In this document: positions 1-6,817 of the stretch, in pieces
Numbering within the stretch: position 1 is the stretch's first letter
Layout: each line of letters begins with the position of its first letter
The notes under the pieces: model-generated
Told to the model about the DNA's origin: nothing
Seen by the model: only the letters and a program-made list of their open reading frames with translations
The model's database searches: none
Made by a program: the position numbers and the translations under genes
IMG/VR virus record: IMGVR_UViG_3300034374_005070
Coordinates: 1 to 26,558 of that record
Reading direction: 5' to 3' (one strand)
Source: a virus
Length of the DNA: 26,558 nucleotides

Positions 1-993
1 CGCCTCGCAAGCACGCCATTCACGCCGTATACTGGCACACGCGTCGCCGATCTAACCGGCCTACAGCGTCAGGCGCTGTCTGGCTACGGGTCTCTAAGCA
101 TGGGGACGCCTGCATTCGATCAGGCGGCCGACGTGTATAGCATGATCGCCGAGCAGGGCCTGTCGCCGGAAAATGTCCAGCGCTACATGTCACCATACAC
201 GCAGAACGTCATTGACGCCACCATGCGCGACATCGGCCGCGAGCGCGATGTGGCGCTTAACGAGCTGGGTGCCTCTGCGACGGCCGCAGGCGCATTCGGC
301 GGCAGCCGTCAGGGCGTCGCCGAAGCCGAGACGCGCCGCGCCTTTGCAGAGACCGCCGCAGACACCGCAGCTCGCCTGCGTGAGGCTGGCTACACGCAGG
401 CCGCCGGAATGGCGCAGGCAGATCTTGCAGCGCGCGCAGCTGCTGCGCAGGGCGGCCTAGGCACTGCCGGCGCGCGCTTGCAGCAGGAGATCACTGGCCT
501 AGGCGCCGCGATGGCAGCAGGCGAGGCAGAGCGCACGCTTAGCCAGCAAGAGCAGGACGCGCTTTACGAGCAATACATGCTGGCGATGCAGTATCCGCTG
601 ACGCAGTTTGGCGTATTGACTGGCGCTGCGGGTGCGGTGCCATCTGGCTATGGGACGACGACGAAAACCGAGCGCGACCCGATGGGGACGCTGGGCGGTG
701 TTTTGGGCGGCATCGGAAGCGCTGGTCAGGGGTTTGGCGCAATGGGGTGGATGCCATTCTCCGACGCACGCCTGAAAGAAAACATCCAGCACTTGGGCCA
801 AGTCGGCGATTTCAATCTCTACACTTGGGACTGGAACGAAGAGGGCATCGCCGCCGGCGCCGAGGTTATGCCTACGTATGGCGTGATCGCGCAAGAGGTT
901 GAGCAGATCCGCCCAGAATACGTCATCATGGGCGAGGACGGATACCGCCGCGTTGATTACGGCGCGATCGCAAACGAACTGGGGGCCAAGTGA
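1..993 (+). CDS. Virion/tail protein with C-terminal S74 chaperone domain (5' end outside window)
   Basis: The frame is open from base 1 with no stop before the first internal ATG at 100, and the translation before that ATG continues in the same Ala/Gly style, so the gene starts upstream of the window. The body is an Ala/Gly/Gln-rich, helical phage structural protein with an AGAFGGSRQ segment. The end resembles a Peptidase_S74 intramolecular chaperone: SDARLKENI begins at base 760, giving the Ser and Lys expected of the self-cleaving dyad, followed by a YTWDWN strand and YGVIAQEVEQ. In this family the domain helps fold a trimeric tail protein and then cuts itself off before the Ser. The chaperone part, about 77 residues, is short. 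The stop overlaps the next start (TGATG). The S74 call is good; the exact virion role is inferred. Confidence 0.8.
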   Translation, partial: RLASTPFTPYTGTRVADLTGLQRQALSGYGSLSMGTPAFDQAADVYSMIAEQGLSPENVQRYMSPYTQNVIDATMRDIGRERDVALNELGASATAAGAFGGSRQGVAEAETRRAFAETAADTAARLREAGYTQAAGMAQADLAARAAAAQGGLGTAGARLQQEITGLGAAMAAGEAERTLSQQEQDALYEQYMLAMQYPLTQFGVLTGAAGAVPSGYGTTTKTERDPMGTLGGVLGGIGSAGQGFGAMGWMPFSDARLKENIQHLGQVGDFNLYTWDWNEEGIAAGAEVMPTYGVIAQEVEQIRPEYVIMGEDGYRRVDYGAIANELGAK

Positions 994-2324
994 TGGCATA
1001 CAAACTCACCCAAGCCGACATCGACAAGTATGGCTTCTTTGACGCAGTGCCGGGCGACACGCCGACACCGGAGGAGGCCGCAATGATGGCCGCCGCCAGC
1101 AATGAGCGCATCCTGACGCCGGCCGACATTGAGACGTTTCAGCTGACTGGCGCCATGGCTGGTGAGCCTGCATCCGCCGCAGACATCGCCAAGATGGGCG
1201 GCGCCCCTGCGTTTCAGCTGCCGCCAGAGGCCGCAGCTGGCGTGAGTATCCCGCAGGCTACACTGTCGCCGCTGCGCACCATCACCGTTGGCGACAATCC
1301 AGCGATGCCTCGCGCAGACGCTCAGCCTATCGCGCAGGACGCCATGAAGGCGCTGGGCGTGTCGGACGGCCGCCAGCCGACGTATAGCGAGGCCCGCGCC
1401 GCTGGCATGGACCCCGGCGACGCCGCCGTGGCATCTGGCCAAGCAACTCAGGCAGGCACCACTGCGCCAATCGTTGCCGCGCCGCAGGTGGCGGGGATGC
1501 CAGCTGGGCCAGTGCCGGCGAGCCTGCTTCAGCAGCCATACAGCACAGACCCCTTTGAGGGCTTGTCCAAGCGCCAGCGCACCATCTTGGCGTTTGCGGC
1601 GATTGCCGACGCCGGCGCCGCGCTGCAGGGGCGCCAAGGCACGGCATTCTCTGACACGATGAAAGGCTTCAGCGACATCCGCGACATGGAGCGCAAGCGC
1701 CAGATCCAGACGGCCGAGCTGGCCGCGCGGCAGCAGATGCTCGGCGCACTCGGCGCATCGCCGCTGCCTCCGAACGCGACGCCAGAAATGATCGACGCGC
1801 ACATCGCAAAGCTGACCGGCATCTTGGCAACGACGCCGTCGATGGCGCCGTATGTCAGCGCCGAGCTGACGCGATTGAACGCAATGCGCGATCGGGCGGC
1901 GGAGGCCGGTAAAGCGGTTGTGCCGCAGACGCTCGGCGTTGCAGCTATTGATGCGCTGCTGGCGTCGCCAGATCTCGGCGCGATCACTGGCTTCAAAGGC
2001 ACCGTCAACCAGTTCTTGGAGCAATTCGGCGCCGCACCAGAATACAGCAACCTGATGTCATACGTTGACCAGCTGCGCGGCCTGAACTTCTTGGAGGCAT
2101 ACCAGCAGTTGAAGGGCGGCGGGCAGATCACTGAGATCGAGGGCAAGCAGGCATCAGCTGCACGCTCGCGCCTTGACCGCGCTTTGCGTGGCCGCCCTGA
2201 AGACTTGGTGGTCGCCCTGCGGGATGCTCGCAAGCTGTTCTCAGACGCGATGGAAAAGAACCCAGCATATCAGGGCCAGCGCGGCGGCCTGACAGACGAA
2301 GACCGCAAATATCTGGAGCAGTAA
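993..2324 (+). CDS. Putative internal virion / DNA-ejection protein
   Basis: 443 residues from an ATG that shares its A with the preceding TGA; a GTG three bases earlier is possible. The N-terminal third is low-complexity, Pro/Ala-rich and probably extended. A central helical segment (about residues 190-250) is rich in Ala, Arg and Gln. The C-terminal part contains LRGLNFLEAYQQLKGGG and a QITEIEGKQA motif, a pattern I associate with uncharacterised structural proteins of podovirus-like phages. No enzyme motif is visible. Its place between an S74-bearing protein and another large Ala/Gly-rich protein suggests an ejection or tail-core protein. The function is inferred from context only. Confidence 0.7.
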   Translation: MAYKLTQADIDKYGFFDAVPGDTPTPEEAAMMAAASNERILTPADIETFQLTGAMAGEPASAADIAKMGGAPAFQLPPEAAAGVSIPQATLSPLRTITVGDNPAMPRADAQPIAQDAMKALGVSDGRQPTYSEARAAGMDPGDAAVASGQATQAGTTAPIVAAPQVAGMPAGPVPASLLQQPYSTDPFEGLSKRQRTILAFAAIADAGAALQGRQGTAFSDTMKGFSDIRDMERKRQIQTAELAARQQMLGALGASPLPPNATPEMIDAHIAKLTGILATTPSMAPYVSAELTRLNAMRDRAAEAGKAVVPQTLGVAAIDALLASPDLGAITGFKGTVNQFLEQFGAAPEYSNLMSYVDQLRGLNFLEAYQQLKGGGQITEIEGKQASAARSRLDRALRGRPEDLVVALRDARKLFSDAMEKNPAYQGQRGGLTDEDRKYLEQ

Positions 2325-2327
2325 GCC

Positions 2328-4022
2328 ATGGATGAATACACCGTCGAGCAGCTAAAAGAGGCCGCCCGCCGCGCGCTGGCAGATAAAAACGACGCCGCGG
2401 CAAAGCGCTTTATCGACGCCGCTCGGCAGCGTGAGGCTGAGCAGGCTGCAGAAGCTGCGCGCATGGCTGACGCCCCGATTGGCGAGCAGGCAATGGAGGC
2501 TGGCAAGTCGCTGGCAGCCGGCGGCATCCGCGGCGCGGCTGAGACCACAGAGTTCTTCGGCAAGGCGCCGGAGCTGCTGGCAAACCTGCCGACAAACTTT
2601 GTGCTGCGCATGATGGGTCAAGAGCCAATGGCGCCGCTGCCGCAGGGCGAGACGATGCCTGAAGCCGCGTCGCGCCTGACCGGCGGTTTCAGCGAATACC
2701 GCAGCCCCACTACGCTTGGCCAATATGCAGGCACTGTCGGAGAGTTCGCTGGCGGCGCGGCAGTGATGCCGATGGGTGCAGGCATCCCGCGGGCGATTGG
2801 AATGTCCGTAGTGCCGGCATTGGCCAGTGAAACCGCTGGGCAGATTGCGCAGCGCGTTTCCCCAGAAAACGAAAACATGGCTCGGCTGCTTGGCGCGATC
2901 GCGGCGCCTGCTGGCCTTGAGGGGCTGAAGGCGGGCGCACGTCGCATGCTGACTGGTCCAGAGGCGCGCATGATGCGTGAAGGCTCTGAGCGCGCCGCCA
3001 GCGCCGGCCTGCTGGAGCGTGCCGGTGTTCCGATGACCGCCGGCCAGAAGATTGGCTCGGAGCGGCTCATGCGCCTTGAAGGCGTCGAGGCGACTGATCT
3101 CAGCACCGTTGAGGGCGTGACCAAGACGGCCATGCGCATGCTTGGCAGCGACGCCCCGCGGGCGACGCCGAAGGCGCTGGCCGAGCGCAAGCAGTCGCTC
3201 GGTGCCGTGTTTGACCGCGCCGAGGAGGTCGTGAACGAGGTGCCGACAGCTGCTGACGTTCAGGCGGCTCTGAGCATCAAGCAGAACTTTGAGGACATCA
3301 GCTCCGATCCCAACATGCCGCGCGTCGTGCAGGAGGCGCTGGATCGCATCACCGAGAGCGCGCAGACAGGCACACCGATCAGCGGGGCAACGATTGCAGA
3401 GTTCCGCACACGGCTTGGCAAAGCTGTCCAGTCGTCCAAGGGCGACGAGCGGGCGGTTGCGGCGATGGCGATGTCTGAGGCGTTGGACAACATCCTCGAG
3501 CGCGGCGTGTCGCGCGTCGACCCTGACCTGTATAACGTGCTGCGCGACACCCGCGGCAAATACCGCGACTACCTGACGGTGCTGCGCGCCCAGAACCGCA
3601 GCGGCTCCGAGGCGCGCTCCGGCTTGATTACGCCAAATGCGCTCGGCACTGCCGCACGCTTGCGCGAGGGGACTAAATACATCACCGGAGAGGGCCGCTC
3701 GCCGCTCGGTGACTTGGCATTCGCAGCCGAGGAGGTCGTTGCGTCGCTGCCGGCCGTGGGCGCAGGCGGCGCGCGCTTTGACCCACGCCTTGTCGCTGGC
3801 ATGCTTGGGCTTGGCGGCGCTGGTGCCGGCATGATGGGCGGCGATCTGCTCACAGCTGGCCTGCTTGGCGCTGCCGGCGCCGCTGCGCCAGCCGCTGGAC
3901 GTGCGGTGCTGCGCTCTGGGCCAGTGCAGCGTGGCCTGATGCCACCGACTGCGCCGATGGAGGCGCGCCTGCTGCAGAGGCTGGCTCAGCAATCAGGCGG
4001 CCTGCTAAATATCGGCGACTAG
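2328..4022 (+). CDS. Putative internal virion protein with Gly/Ala-rich hydrophobic segments
   Basis: 564 residues, starting three bases after the previous stop. Residues 1-50 form an acidic/basic helical region rich in Ala, Glu and Arg. Two Gly/Ala/Met-rich hydrophobic stretches lie at about 140-168 and 488-525, and the second could cross or disturb a membrane. Between them is a long helical region with many Arg and Glu. No catalytic motif is recognised. Large proteins with such glycine-rich apolar stretches at the end of a podovirus late operon are often ejected internal virion proteins; that role is inferred. The TAG stop overlaps the stop of the convergent minus-strand gene. Confidence 0.7.
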   Translation: MDEYTVEQLKEAARRALADKNDAAAKRFIDAARQREAEQAAEAARMADAPIGEQAMEAGKSLAAGGIRGAAETTEFFGKAPELLANLPTNFVLRMMGQEPMAPLPQGETMPEAASRLTGGFSEYRSPTTLGQYAGTVGEFAGGAAVMPMGAGIPRAIGMSVVPALASETAGQIAQRVSPENENMARLLGAIAAPAGLEGLKAGARRMLTGPEARMMREGSERAASAGLLERAGVPMTAGQKIGSERLMRLEGVEATDLSTVEGVTKTAMRMLGSDAPRATPKALAERKQSLGAVFDRAEEVVNEVPTAADVQAALSIKQNFEDISSDPNMPRVVQEALDRITESAQTGTPISGATIAEFRTRLGKAVQSSKGDERAVAAMAMSEALDNILERGVSRVDPDLYNVLRDTRGKYRDYLTVLRAQNRSGSEARSGLITPNALGTAARLREGTKYITGEGRSPLGDLAFAAEEVVASLPAVGAGGARFDPRLVAGMLGLGGAGAGMMGGDLLTAGLLGAAGAAAPAAGRAVLRSGPVQRGLMPPTAPMEARLLQRLAQQSGGLLNIGD

Positions 4023-4204
4023 CCCTCGCTCTTCACGCTGCGCTTGGCGGCTGGCTTCTTGGCCGCCTGCAGCGCCTCGATCTCGGCGGCTTGCGCTTGG
4101 ATGAGCGTGGCCGCCTTTTCGCATGCGCGCATCAGCGCCAGCATGTTTGGGACGCGGTGCGGTTGATTGAGCATGCGCACCAGCTCTTTGGTTTCGTCGT
4201 TCAT
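4019..4204 (-). CDS. Small hypothetical protein, convergent with the late operon
   Basis: 61 residues. An excellent ribosome site (GGAGGATCAC then ATG, on the minus strand) supports the gene and its start. The protein is one long predicted helix with Ala/Glu heptads (residues 25-48) and a Lys/Ala-rich basic tail ending in KRSVKSEG, suggesting a coiled coil with nucleic-acid or protein binding. It is the only minus-strand gene in this part of the window. Its stop codon interlocks with the stop of the preceding plus-strand gene. The late transcript would run antisense through it until the terminator at 4342-4370, so late expression may silence it. Family not recognised. Confidence 0.7.
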   Translation of the reverse strand: MNDETKELVRMLNQPHRVPNMLALMRACEKAATLIQAQAAEIEALQAAKKPAAKRSVKSEG

Positions 4205-4215
4205 GTGATCCTCCG

Positions 4216-4234
4216 GTGTTAAGTCACAGTTAAC
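4216..4234. promoter_or_regulatory. GTTAAC-type site upstream of the minus-strand gene
   Basis: GTGTTAAG (4216-4223) and AGTTAAC with core GTTAAC at 4229-4234 lie just upstream of the 4204 start. They resemble the GTGTTAAC octamer found before other operons here. On the minus strand TTCAAG (4256-4251), a 17-base spacer and TTAACT could form a weak promoter. Confidence 0.4.
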
Positions 4235-4250
4235 TCTACACCAGATATTG

Positions 4251-4278
4251 CTTGAAGATCAACGATGCGAGCTATATC
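4251..4278 (+). promoter_or_regulatory. Candidate sigma-70 promoter for the small RNA locus
   Basis: CTTGAA at 4251-4256, a 16-base spacer and TATATC at 4273-4278 resemble the alphaproteobacterial CTTGAC/CTATAT-type promoter. Transcription would start near 4285, just before the first hairpin of the candidate small RNA. This was found by eye only. Confidence 0.4.
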
Positions 4279-4284
4279 GTGGAT

Positions 4285-4370
4285 CTGCGGGCGCCTTTCG
4301 CACCTCCCTGACCGCGCCCGCTATGCTTCGACCTCCCAACTCCCCGCGCTTCGGCGTGGGGATTTTTTTT
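4285..4370 (+). ncRNA. Candidate small RNA with anti-Shine-Dalgarno loops
   Basis: No open frame fits this segment, but it folds cleanly. Hairpin 1 pairs GCGGGCGC (4287-4294) with GCGCCCGC (4314-4321) around a 19-base loop containing ACCTCCCT. A single-stranded linker follows with GACCTCCCAA (4330-4339). It ends in a strong intrinsic terminator (4342-4370). A promoter-like sequence sits just upstream. A short RNA with exposed CCUCCC motifs between a 5' hairpin and a terminator resembles alphaproteobacterial small RNAs carrying CCUCC-type motifs (for example the CcsR-like and alpha-r14 groups). The alternative is that it is only the end of the late transcript. Confidence 0.45.
4342..4370 (+). 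terminator. Strong rho-independent terminator
   Basis: CCCCGCGC-TTCG-GCGTGGGG (4342-4361) forms an 8-bp stem with one G-T pair and a UUCG tetraloop, followed by A and eight T residues (4363-4370). It would end the late (structural) transcript coming from 4022, or the candidate small RNA, and insulates the early operon starting at 4450. Confidence 0.9.
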
Positions 4371-4392
4371 GCGCACCCGTTCACTTTTGCTG

Positions 4393-4421
4393 TTGCAGGT
4401 GTGTTAACTGCGTGTTAACAA
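4393..4421 (+). promoter_or_regulatory. Early promoter with tandem GTGTTAAC operator
   Basis: Two GTGTTAAC octamers (4401-4408 and 4412-4419) form a direct repeat with an 11-bp period, one helical turn. TTGCAG at 4393-4398, a 17-base spacer and TAACAA at 4416-4421 could be the -35 and -10, so the repeats would lie on the promoter. The first early gene begins at 4450. Confidence 0.55.
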
Positions 4422-4449
4422 TGGGGTGTAAGCAAGAGGAGATACACAC

Positions 4450-4923
4450 ATGACCACCGCACAGCAACTTCGCACCACCGCCGCCGCCCACGAAGCAGAA
4501 GCCGTTGCATCGTTTGAGCGCTGCGACACTGATGGCTTTTTGAGCCAGTGGGCACACCGCATGAGCGCCGAATTGGACCTCGCCAAGGCCGAGATCATCG
4601 AGAACGGCGGCAAGTCGGTGTTCGTCGGCCTGTATCAGGGTGACCGCCGCGTAATGGCCAAGCAGATCACCACCAAGTTTGGCACAAGCTGGCTGTTGCA
4701 CGAAAGCGAAGAGGCCCTGATCGCTGTGCGCGGCAAGCCTTTTTTGCCCACAGGCCCAAACAGCCGCGTGCTGGCATCTCTGGGGCTGTCTGAGCGTAAT
4801 GAGGAAGCCACTGCTTACGCACACATTTCTGGCAGCGGCACAGGGCTTTCTGGTTGCGCAACCGCGTTTGTTGCAACGCGCCGCGCAGGCGACAAGTGGG
4901 GCCAAGACGCAGTCCTGATTTAA
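4450..4923 (+). CDS. Conserved hypothetical early protein
   Basis: 157 residues; start set by AGAGGAGATACACAC then ATG. The first 40 residues are helical and Ala/Glu/His-rich. The rest looks like a mixed alpha/beta domain: a strand FVGLYQGDRRVM at about 57-68, and a C-terminal ISGSGTGLSGCATAFVAT segment with alternating hydrophobic residues. No enzyme motif is recognised. It is first in the early operon, directly behind the tandem GTGTTAAC promoter, a position often used for host-takeover proteins; that role is inference. Confidence 0.7.
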   Translation: MTTAQQLRTTAAAHEAEAVASFERCDTDGFLSQWAHRMSAELDLAKAEIIENGGKSVFVGLYQGDRRVMAKQITTKFGTSWLLHESEEALIAVRGKPFLPTGPNSRVLASLGLSERNEEATAYAHISGSGTGLSGCATAFVATRRAGDKWGQDAVLI

Positions 4924-4926
4924 CAC

Positions 4927-4974
4927 CAACAGGGGGCTTCGGCCCCCACCCTACACAGAGGAGATACACATATG
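4927..4974 (+). repeat. Duplicated leader: UUCG hairpin plus ribosome site (copy 1)
   Basis: This 48-base segment is repeated at 5231-5278 with five mismatches. It contains GGGGGC-TTCG-GCCCCC (4932-4947), then a TACACA spacer, GGAGATACACA and the ATG of the next gene. No T-run follows, so it is more likely an mRNA-stabilising or processing hairpin than a terminator. Confidence 0.8.
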
Positions 4975-5229
4975 ACCATCACGCCAGTTCAAGCCGCAAA
5001 CCTTGCCCATCGTTTTTCTGACGTTATGCGCATGGTTCGAGAAAAATCCGCTTTCCACCTGCCCGTTGATACATCGCCCCGCGCTGCGCTTGAGGGCTAT
5101 TTGCAAGCATGCAAGGTCTGCGGTGTGCATATGCACAACGAACACTGGGAAGAGGAGGCCGAGGCTGTGGTCGAAGAACTGACCGCCAAACGCCGCGCCG
5201 CGTGGGCAAGGTTGCTACGTGGCGCATAA
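4972..5229 (+). CDS. Small hypothetical early protein
   Basis: 85 residues; the start follows GAGGAGATACACAT. A helical N-terminal half is followed by a CKVCGVHMHNEH segment (about residues 46-57), whose two Cys and three His could bind a metal, though spacing does not match a standard zinc finger. The C-terminal third is a charged Glu/Arg-rich helix. It lies between the two copies of the 48-base leader, so it behaves like a mobile cassette unit of gene plus leader. Family not recognised. Confidence 0.65.
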   Translation: MTITPVQAANLAHRFSDVMRMVREKSAFHLPVDTSPRAALEGYLQACKVCGVHMHNEHWEEEAEAVVEELTAKRRAAWARLLRGA

Positions 5230-5230
5230 C

Positions 5231-5278
5231 CAACTGGGGGCTTCGGCCCCCACCATACACACTGGAGATACACACATG
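5231..5278 (+). repeat. Duplicated leader: UUCG hairpin plus ribosome site (copy 2)
   Basis: Second copy of the 4927-4974 leader. The hairpin GGGGGC-TTCG-GCCCCC is at 5236-5251 and is followed by CTGGAGATACACAC and the ATG at 5276. Confidence 0.8.
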
Positions 5279-5470
5279 ACCAAAGAAGAAATGATTATCC
5301 TGTATCAAAACATGATACGCCAATACGAGCGCAACAACGATGACCTAATCGCACGCTACGGCACAGGTGTCCGCCCGAGCTGGGTATCAGAAGATCTGGC
5401 GATCACCGGCCACCACATCATGCGCTACAAGAAAAAGATTGCAGAGCTGGAGGCCCAGACCGATGCGTGA
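5276..5470 (+). CDS. Small helical hypothetical protein
   Basis: 64 residues. The ATG at 5276 was chosen over an upstream in-frame ATG at 5219 because it has the TGGAGATACACAC ribosome site, and the longer frame would run through the leader hairpin. The protein is mostly helical (MILYQNMIRQYERNNDDLI at about 6-24) with a C-terminal coiled-coil-like KKKIAELEAQ. Its coding sequence contains a dyad GTATCA-N5-TGATAC at 5302-5318. Family not recognised. Confidence 0.7.
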   Translation: MTKEEMIILYQNMIRQYERNNDDLIARYGTGVRPSWVSEDLAITGHHIMRYKKKIAELEAQTDA

Positions 5471-5552
5471 TTTCATCTGCGATCTTATCGGAGTTATCAG
5501 CCTGTTCGCCACAATGTATATACTGCTGTTTATACCGCTGGTGTATACATGA
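5463..5552 (+). CDS. 29-residue single-pass membrane peptide
   Basis: The ATG at 5463 overlaps the end of the preceding gene by 8 bases and is preceded by GGAGG nine bases upstream. The stop overlaps the next start as ATGA. The peptide has a short charged start, then about 22 hydrophobic residues (IGVISLFATMYILLFIPLVY), a clear transmembrane helix, with nothing after it. Tight coupling on both sides and the ribosome site argue that it is real. It could be a membrane modulator, a superinfection-exclusion peptide or a toxin-like takeover peptide. Function unknown. Confidence 0.6.
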   Translation: MRDFICDLIGVISLFATMYILLFIPLVYT

Positions 5553-5782
5553 CATACCTCACTATGCTCGTATTCATCGCCAACATAAACGGCAACGAAG
5601 ACATGCCGTTTCCAATCCCATTCATCACAGAGGAAAGCTGCGAACAGGCACTGCGCGCAGCCACTGACCTGTATGATGTATTCAGCCAAGACTGGGATGA
5701 AACACTCGTTGGCTGCGTTAAAACAGATGTAGTAACCGGATACACAATTAGACCGAAAGCAAGACCATGGAACAATCAATGA
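5549..5782 (+). CDS. Small hypothetical protein with hydrophobic N-terminus
   Basis: 77 residues; start coupled to the preceding micro-gene by ATGA. The first residues (MTYLTMLVFIANI) are hydrophobic but short. They are followed by a small domain with two Cys (about 31 and 56) and a C-terminal GYTIRPKARPW. It resembles small phage proteins with a uncleaved or weak signal-like start. No clear ribosome site is present, so translation probably depends on re-initiation. Function not recognised. Confidence 0.6.
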   Translation: MTYLTMLVFIANINGNEDMPFPIPFITEESCEQALRAATDLYDVFSQDWDETLVGCVKTDVVTGYTIRPKARPWNNQ

Positions 5783-6270
5783 ACTATGAACCCCAAATAG
5801 AGCAGCTGACCATCGTAAACATCATCCCCACCGGCACAGGCTTTGGCGTGACGCGTGAAGGCACCAGCGTATTCGTTCCGCCACGCGTCGTGCAGGCGGC
5901 AAGTGCGGAGATTGGCGACGTATTCTCCGCAAGCCTCGTCCCCAACGATTACAACCCGTCGGGTCGCACGCCGTTCATGGCTGTGCGATTGGAACGCGAC
6001 GCGCAGCAGCCGGTGCAGCTGGGCCAGCCTGACCATAAGCCGCAGAAGCAGATCATCTTGGACTTTCTACAGGGCGGCCCAGCGTCCAGCGCCGAGATTG
6101 GCGAAGAACTTGGCACCGATGCGATCGGCGCCAGTGGCATCCTGAAATCCATGTGGGAAAAGGGCGAGGTCGCCAAGGCCAGCGTATACGCTCGGGCAGA
6201 TCAGAAGCGTGCGACGTATGTGCTGTGGGCTTTGACCGCTGACGACTTTATCGAGGTGGACAATGGCTAA
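5779..6270 (+). CDS. Putative DNA-binding protein: OB-like N-terminus plus winged helix
   Basis: 163 residues from the ATG at 5779, which forms ATGA with the previous stop; an ATG at 5767 would add four residues. Residues 10-80 read as a small beta-barrel of cold-shock/OB type (IVNIIPTGTGFGVTREG, then FVPPRVV and FSASLVPND). Residues 90-155 look like a winged helix: KQIILDFLQGGPASSAEIGEELG followed by a recognition helix and a wing. Combined nucleic-acid-binding folds suggest an early transcriptional regulator. The fold calls are by eye. Confidence 0.6.
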   Translation: MNYEPQIEQLTIVNIIPTGTGFGVTREGTSVFVPPRVVQAASAEIGDVFSASLVPNDYNPSGRTPFMAVRLERDAQQPVQLGQPDHKPQKQIILDFLQGGPASSAEIGEELGTDAIGASGILKSMWEKGEVAKASVYARADQKRATYVLWALTADDFIEVDNG

Positions 6271-6817
6271 GATATGGACGGACAAAGAAGAGCAGCGGCT
6301 GCAGCAGATGGTCGATCAGGGCTTTCTGCAGACTGAAATAGCAGAATACCTTGGCCGGTCACTTGGCAGCATATCCAGCAAGGTGAAGAAGATGCGCATG
6401 CTCGAAAAGTATGGGCCAAAGAAACCACGCAAGCGGCGCAATTCGTGGACAGATGAAGAGGTGGCCAAGCTGATTGAAATGTTCGAGGATGGCATTTCAA
6501 CCAAGAAGATCTCCGAGGTGCTAGGGCGCGGCTGGCCTGCCACGCGCACCAAGCTGACCCTGCTGCGCGAGGAAGGCTACAAGATCAAGCGGCGACGTTT
6601 GAACCACCGCCAGAAAGCACAGAACGCCCGCAAGCACCACGGTGTGAATATTGGGCATATTTCACTGTCCCTATTTGACGACGCAGCAAACGTGACCGAG
6701 GATGCGGCTGACTGGATTGTGCAAAAGACGGCGGCCATGGGCTACAAGTCTGTCGCCGAGTATTTGATCGATATAGCCTTGGAGCAATATTACGAGGAGA
6801 CAGCCGATGGCCGATAA
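6263..6817 (+). CDS. Double SANT/GcrA-like HTH regulator
   Basis: 184 residues; ATG follows GAGGTGGACA and overlaps the previous gene by 8 bases. Two similar tri-helical units are present: residues 5-45 (WTDKEEQRLQQMVDQG, then EIAEYLGRS) and 62-105 (WTDEEVAKLIEMFEDG, then KISEVLGRG). This W-T-[DE]-[EK]-E pattern fits Myb/SANT domains and the N-terminus of GcrA, the alphaproteobacterial cell-cycle regulator that works with CcrM methylation. A basic linker (107-125) and a C-terminal helical pair that could be ribbon-helix-helix-like (150-180) follow. It probably controls phage or host transcription; a GcrA-like target is inference. Confidence 0.7.
   Translation: MAKIWTDKEEQRLQQMVDQGFLQTEIAEYLGRSLGSISSKVKKMRMLEKYGPKKPRKRRNSWTDEEVAKLIEMFEDGISTKKISEVLGRGWPATRTKLTLLREEGYKIKRRRLNHRQKAQNARKHHGVNIGHISLSLFDDAANVTEDAADWIVQKTAAMGYKSVAEYLIDIALEQYYEETADGR

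Noticed and set aside
2352-3992. Open frame of 546 codons on the minus strand
   Set aside because: It mirrors a well-formed plus-strand gene, is rich in His, Arg and Cys with no recognisable domain, and lacks a ribosome site; this is typical for GC-rich antisense frames.
5030-5052. Possible tRNA T-arm (GGTTCGAG followed by AATCC)
   Set aside because: No acceptor, D or anticodon arms can be folded around it and it lies in a coding frame.
4932-5251. UUCG hairpins as terminators
   Set aside because: The stems are strong but have no T-run, and the next ribosome site follows directly; terminators there would cut the early operon.
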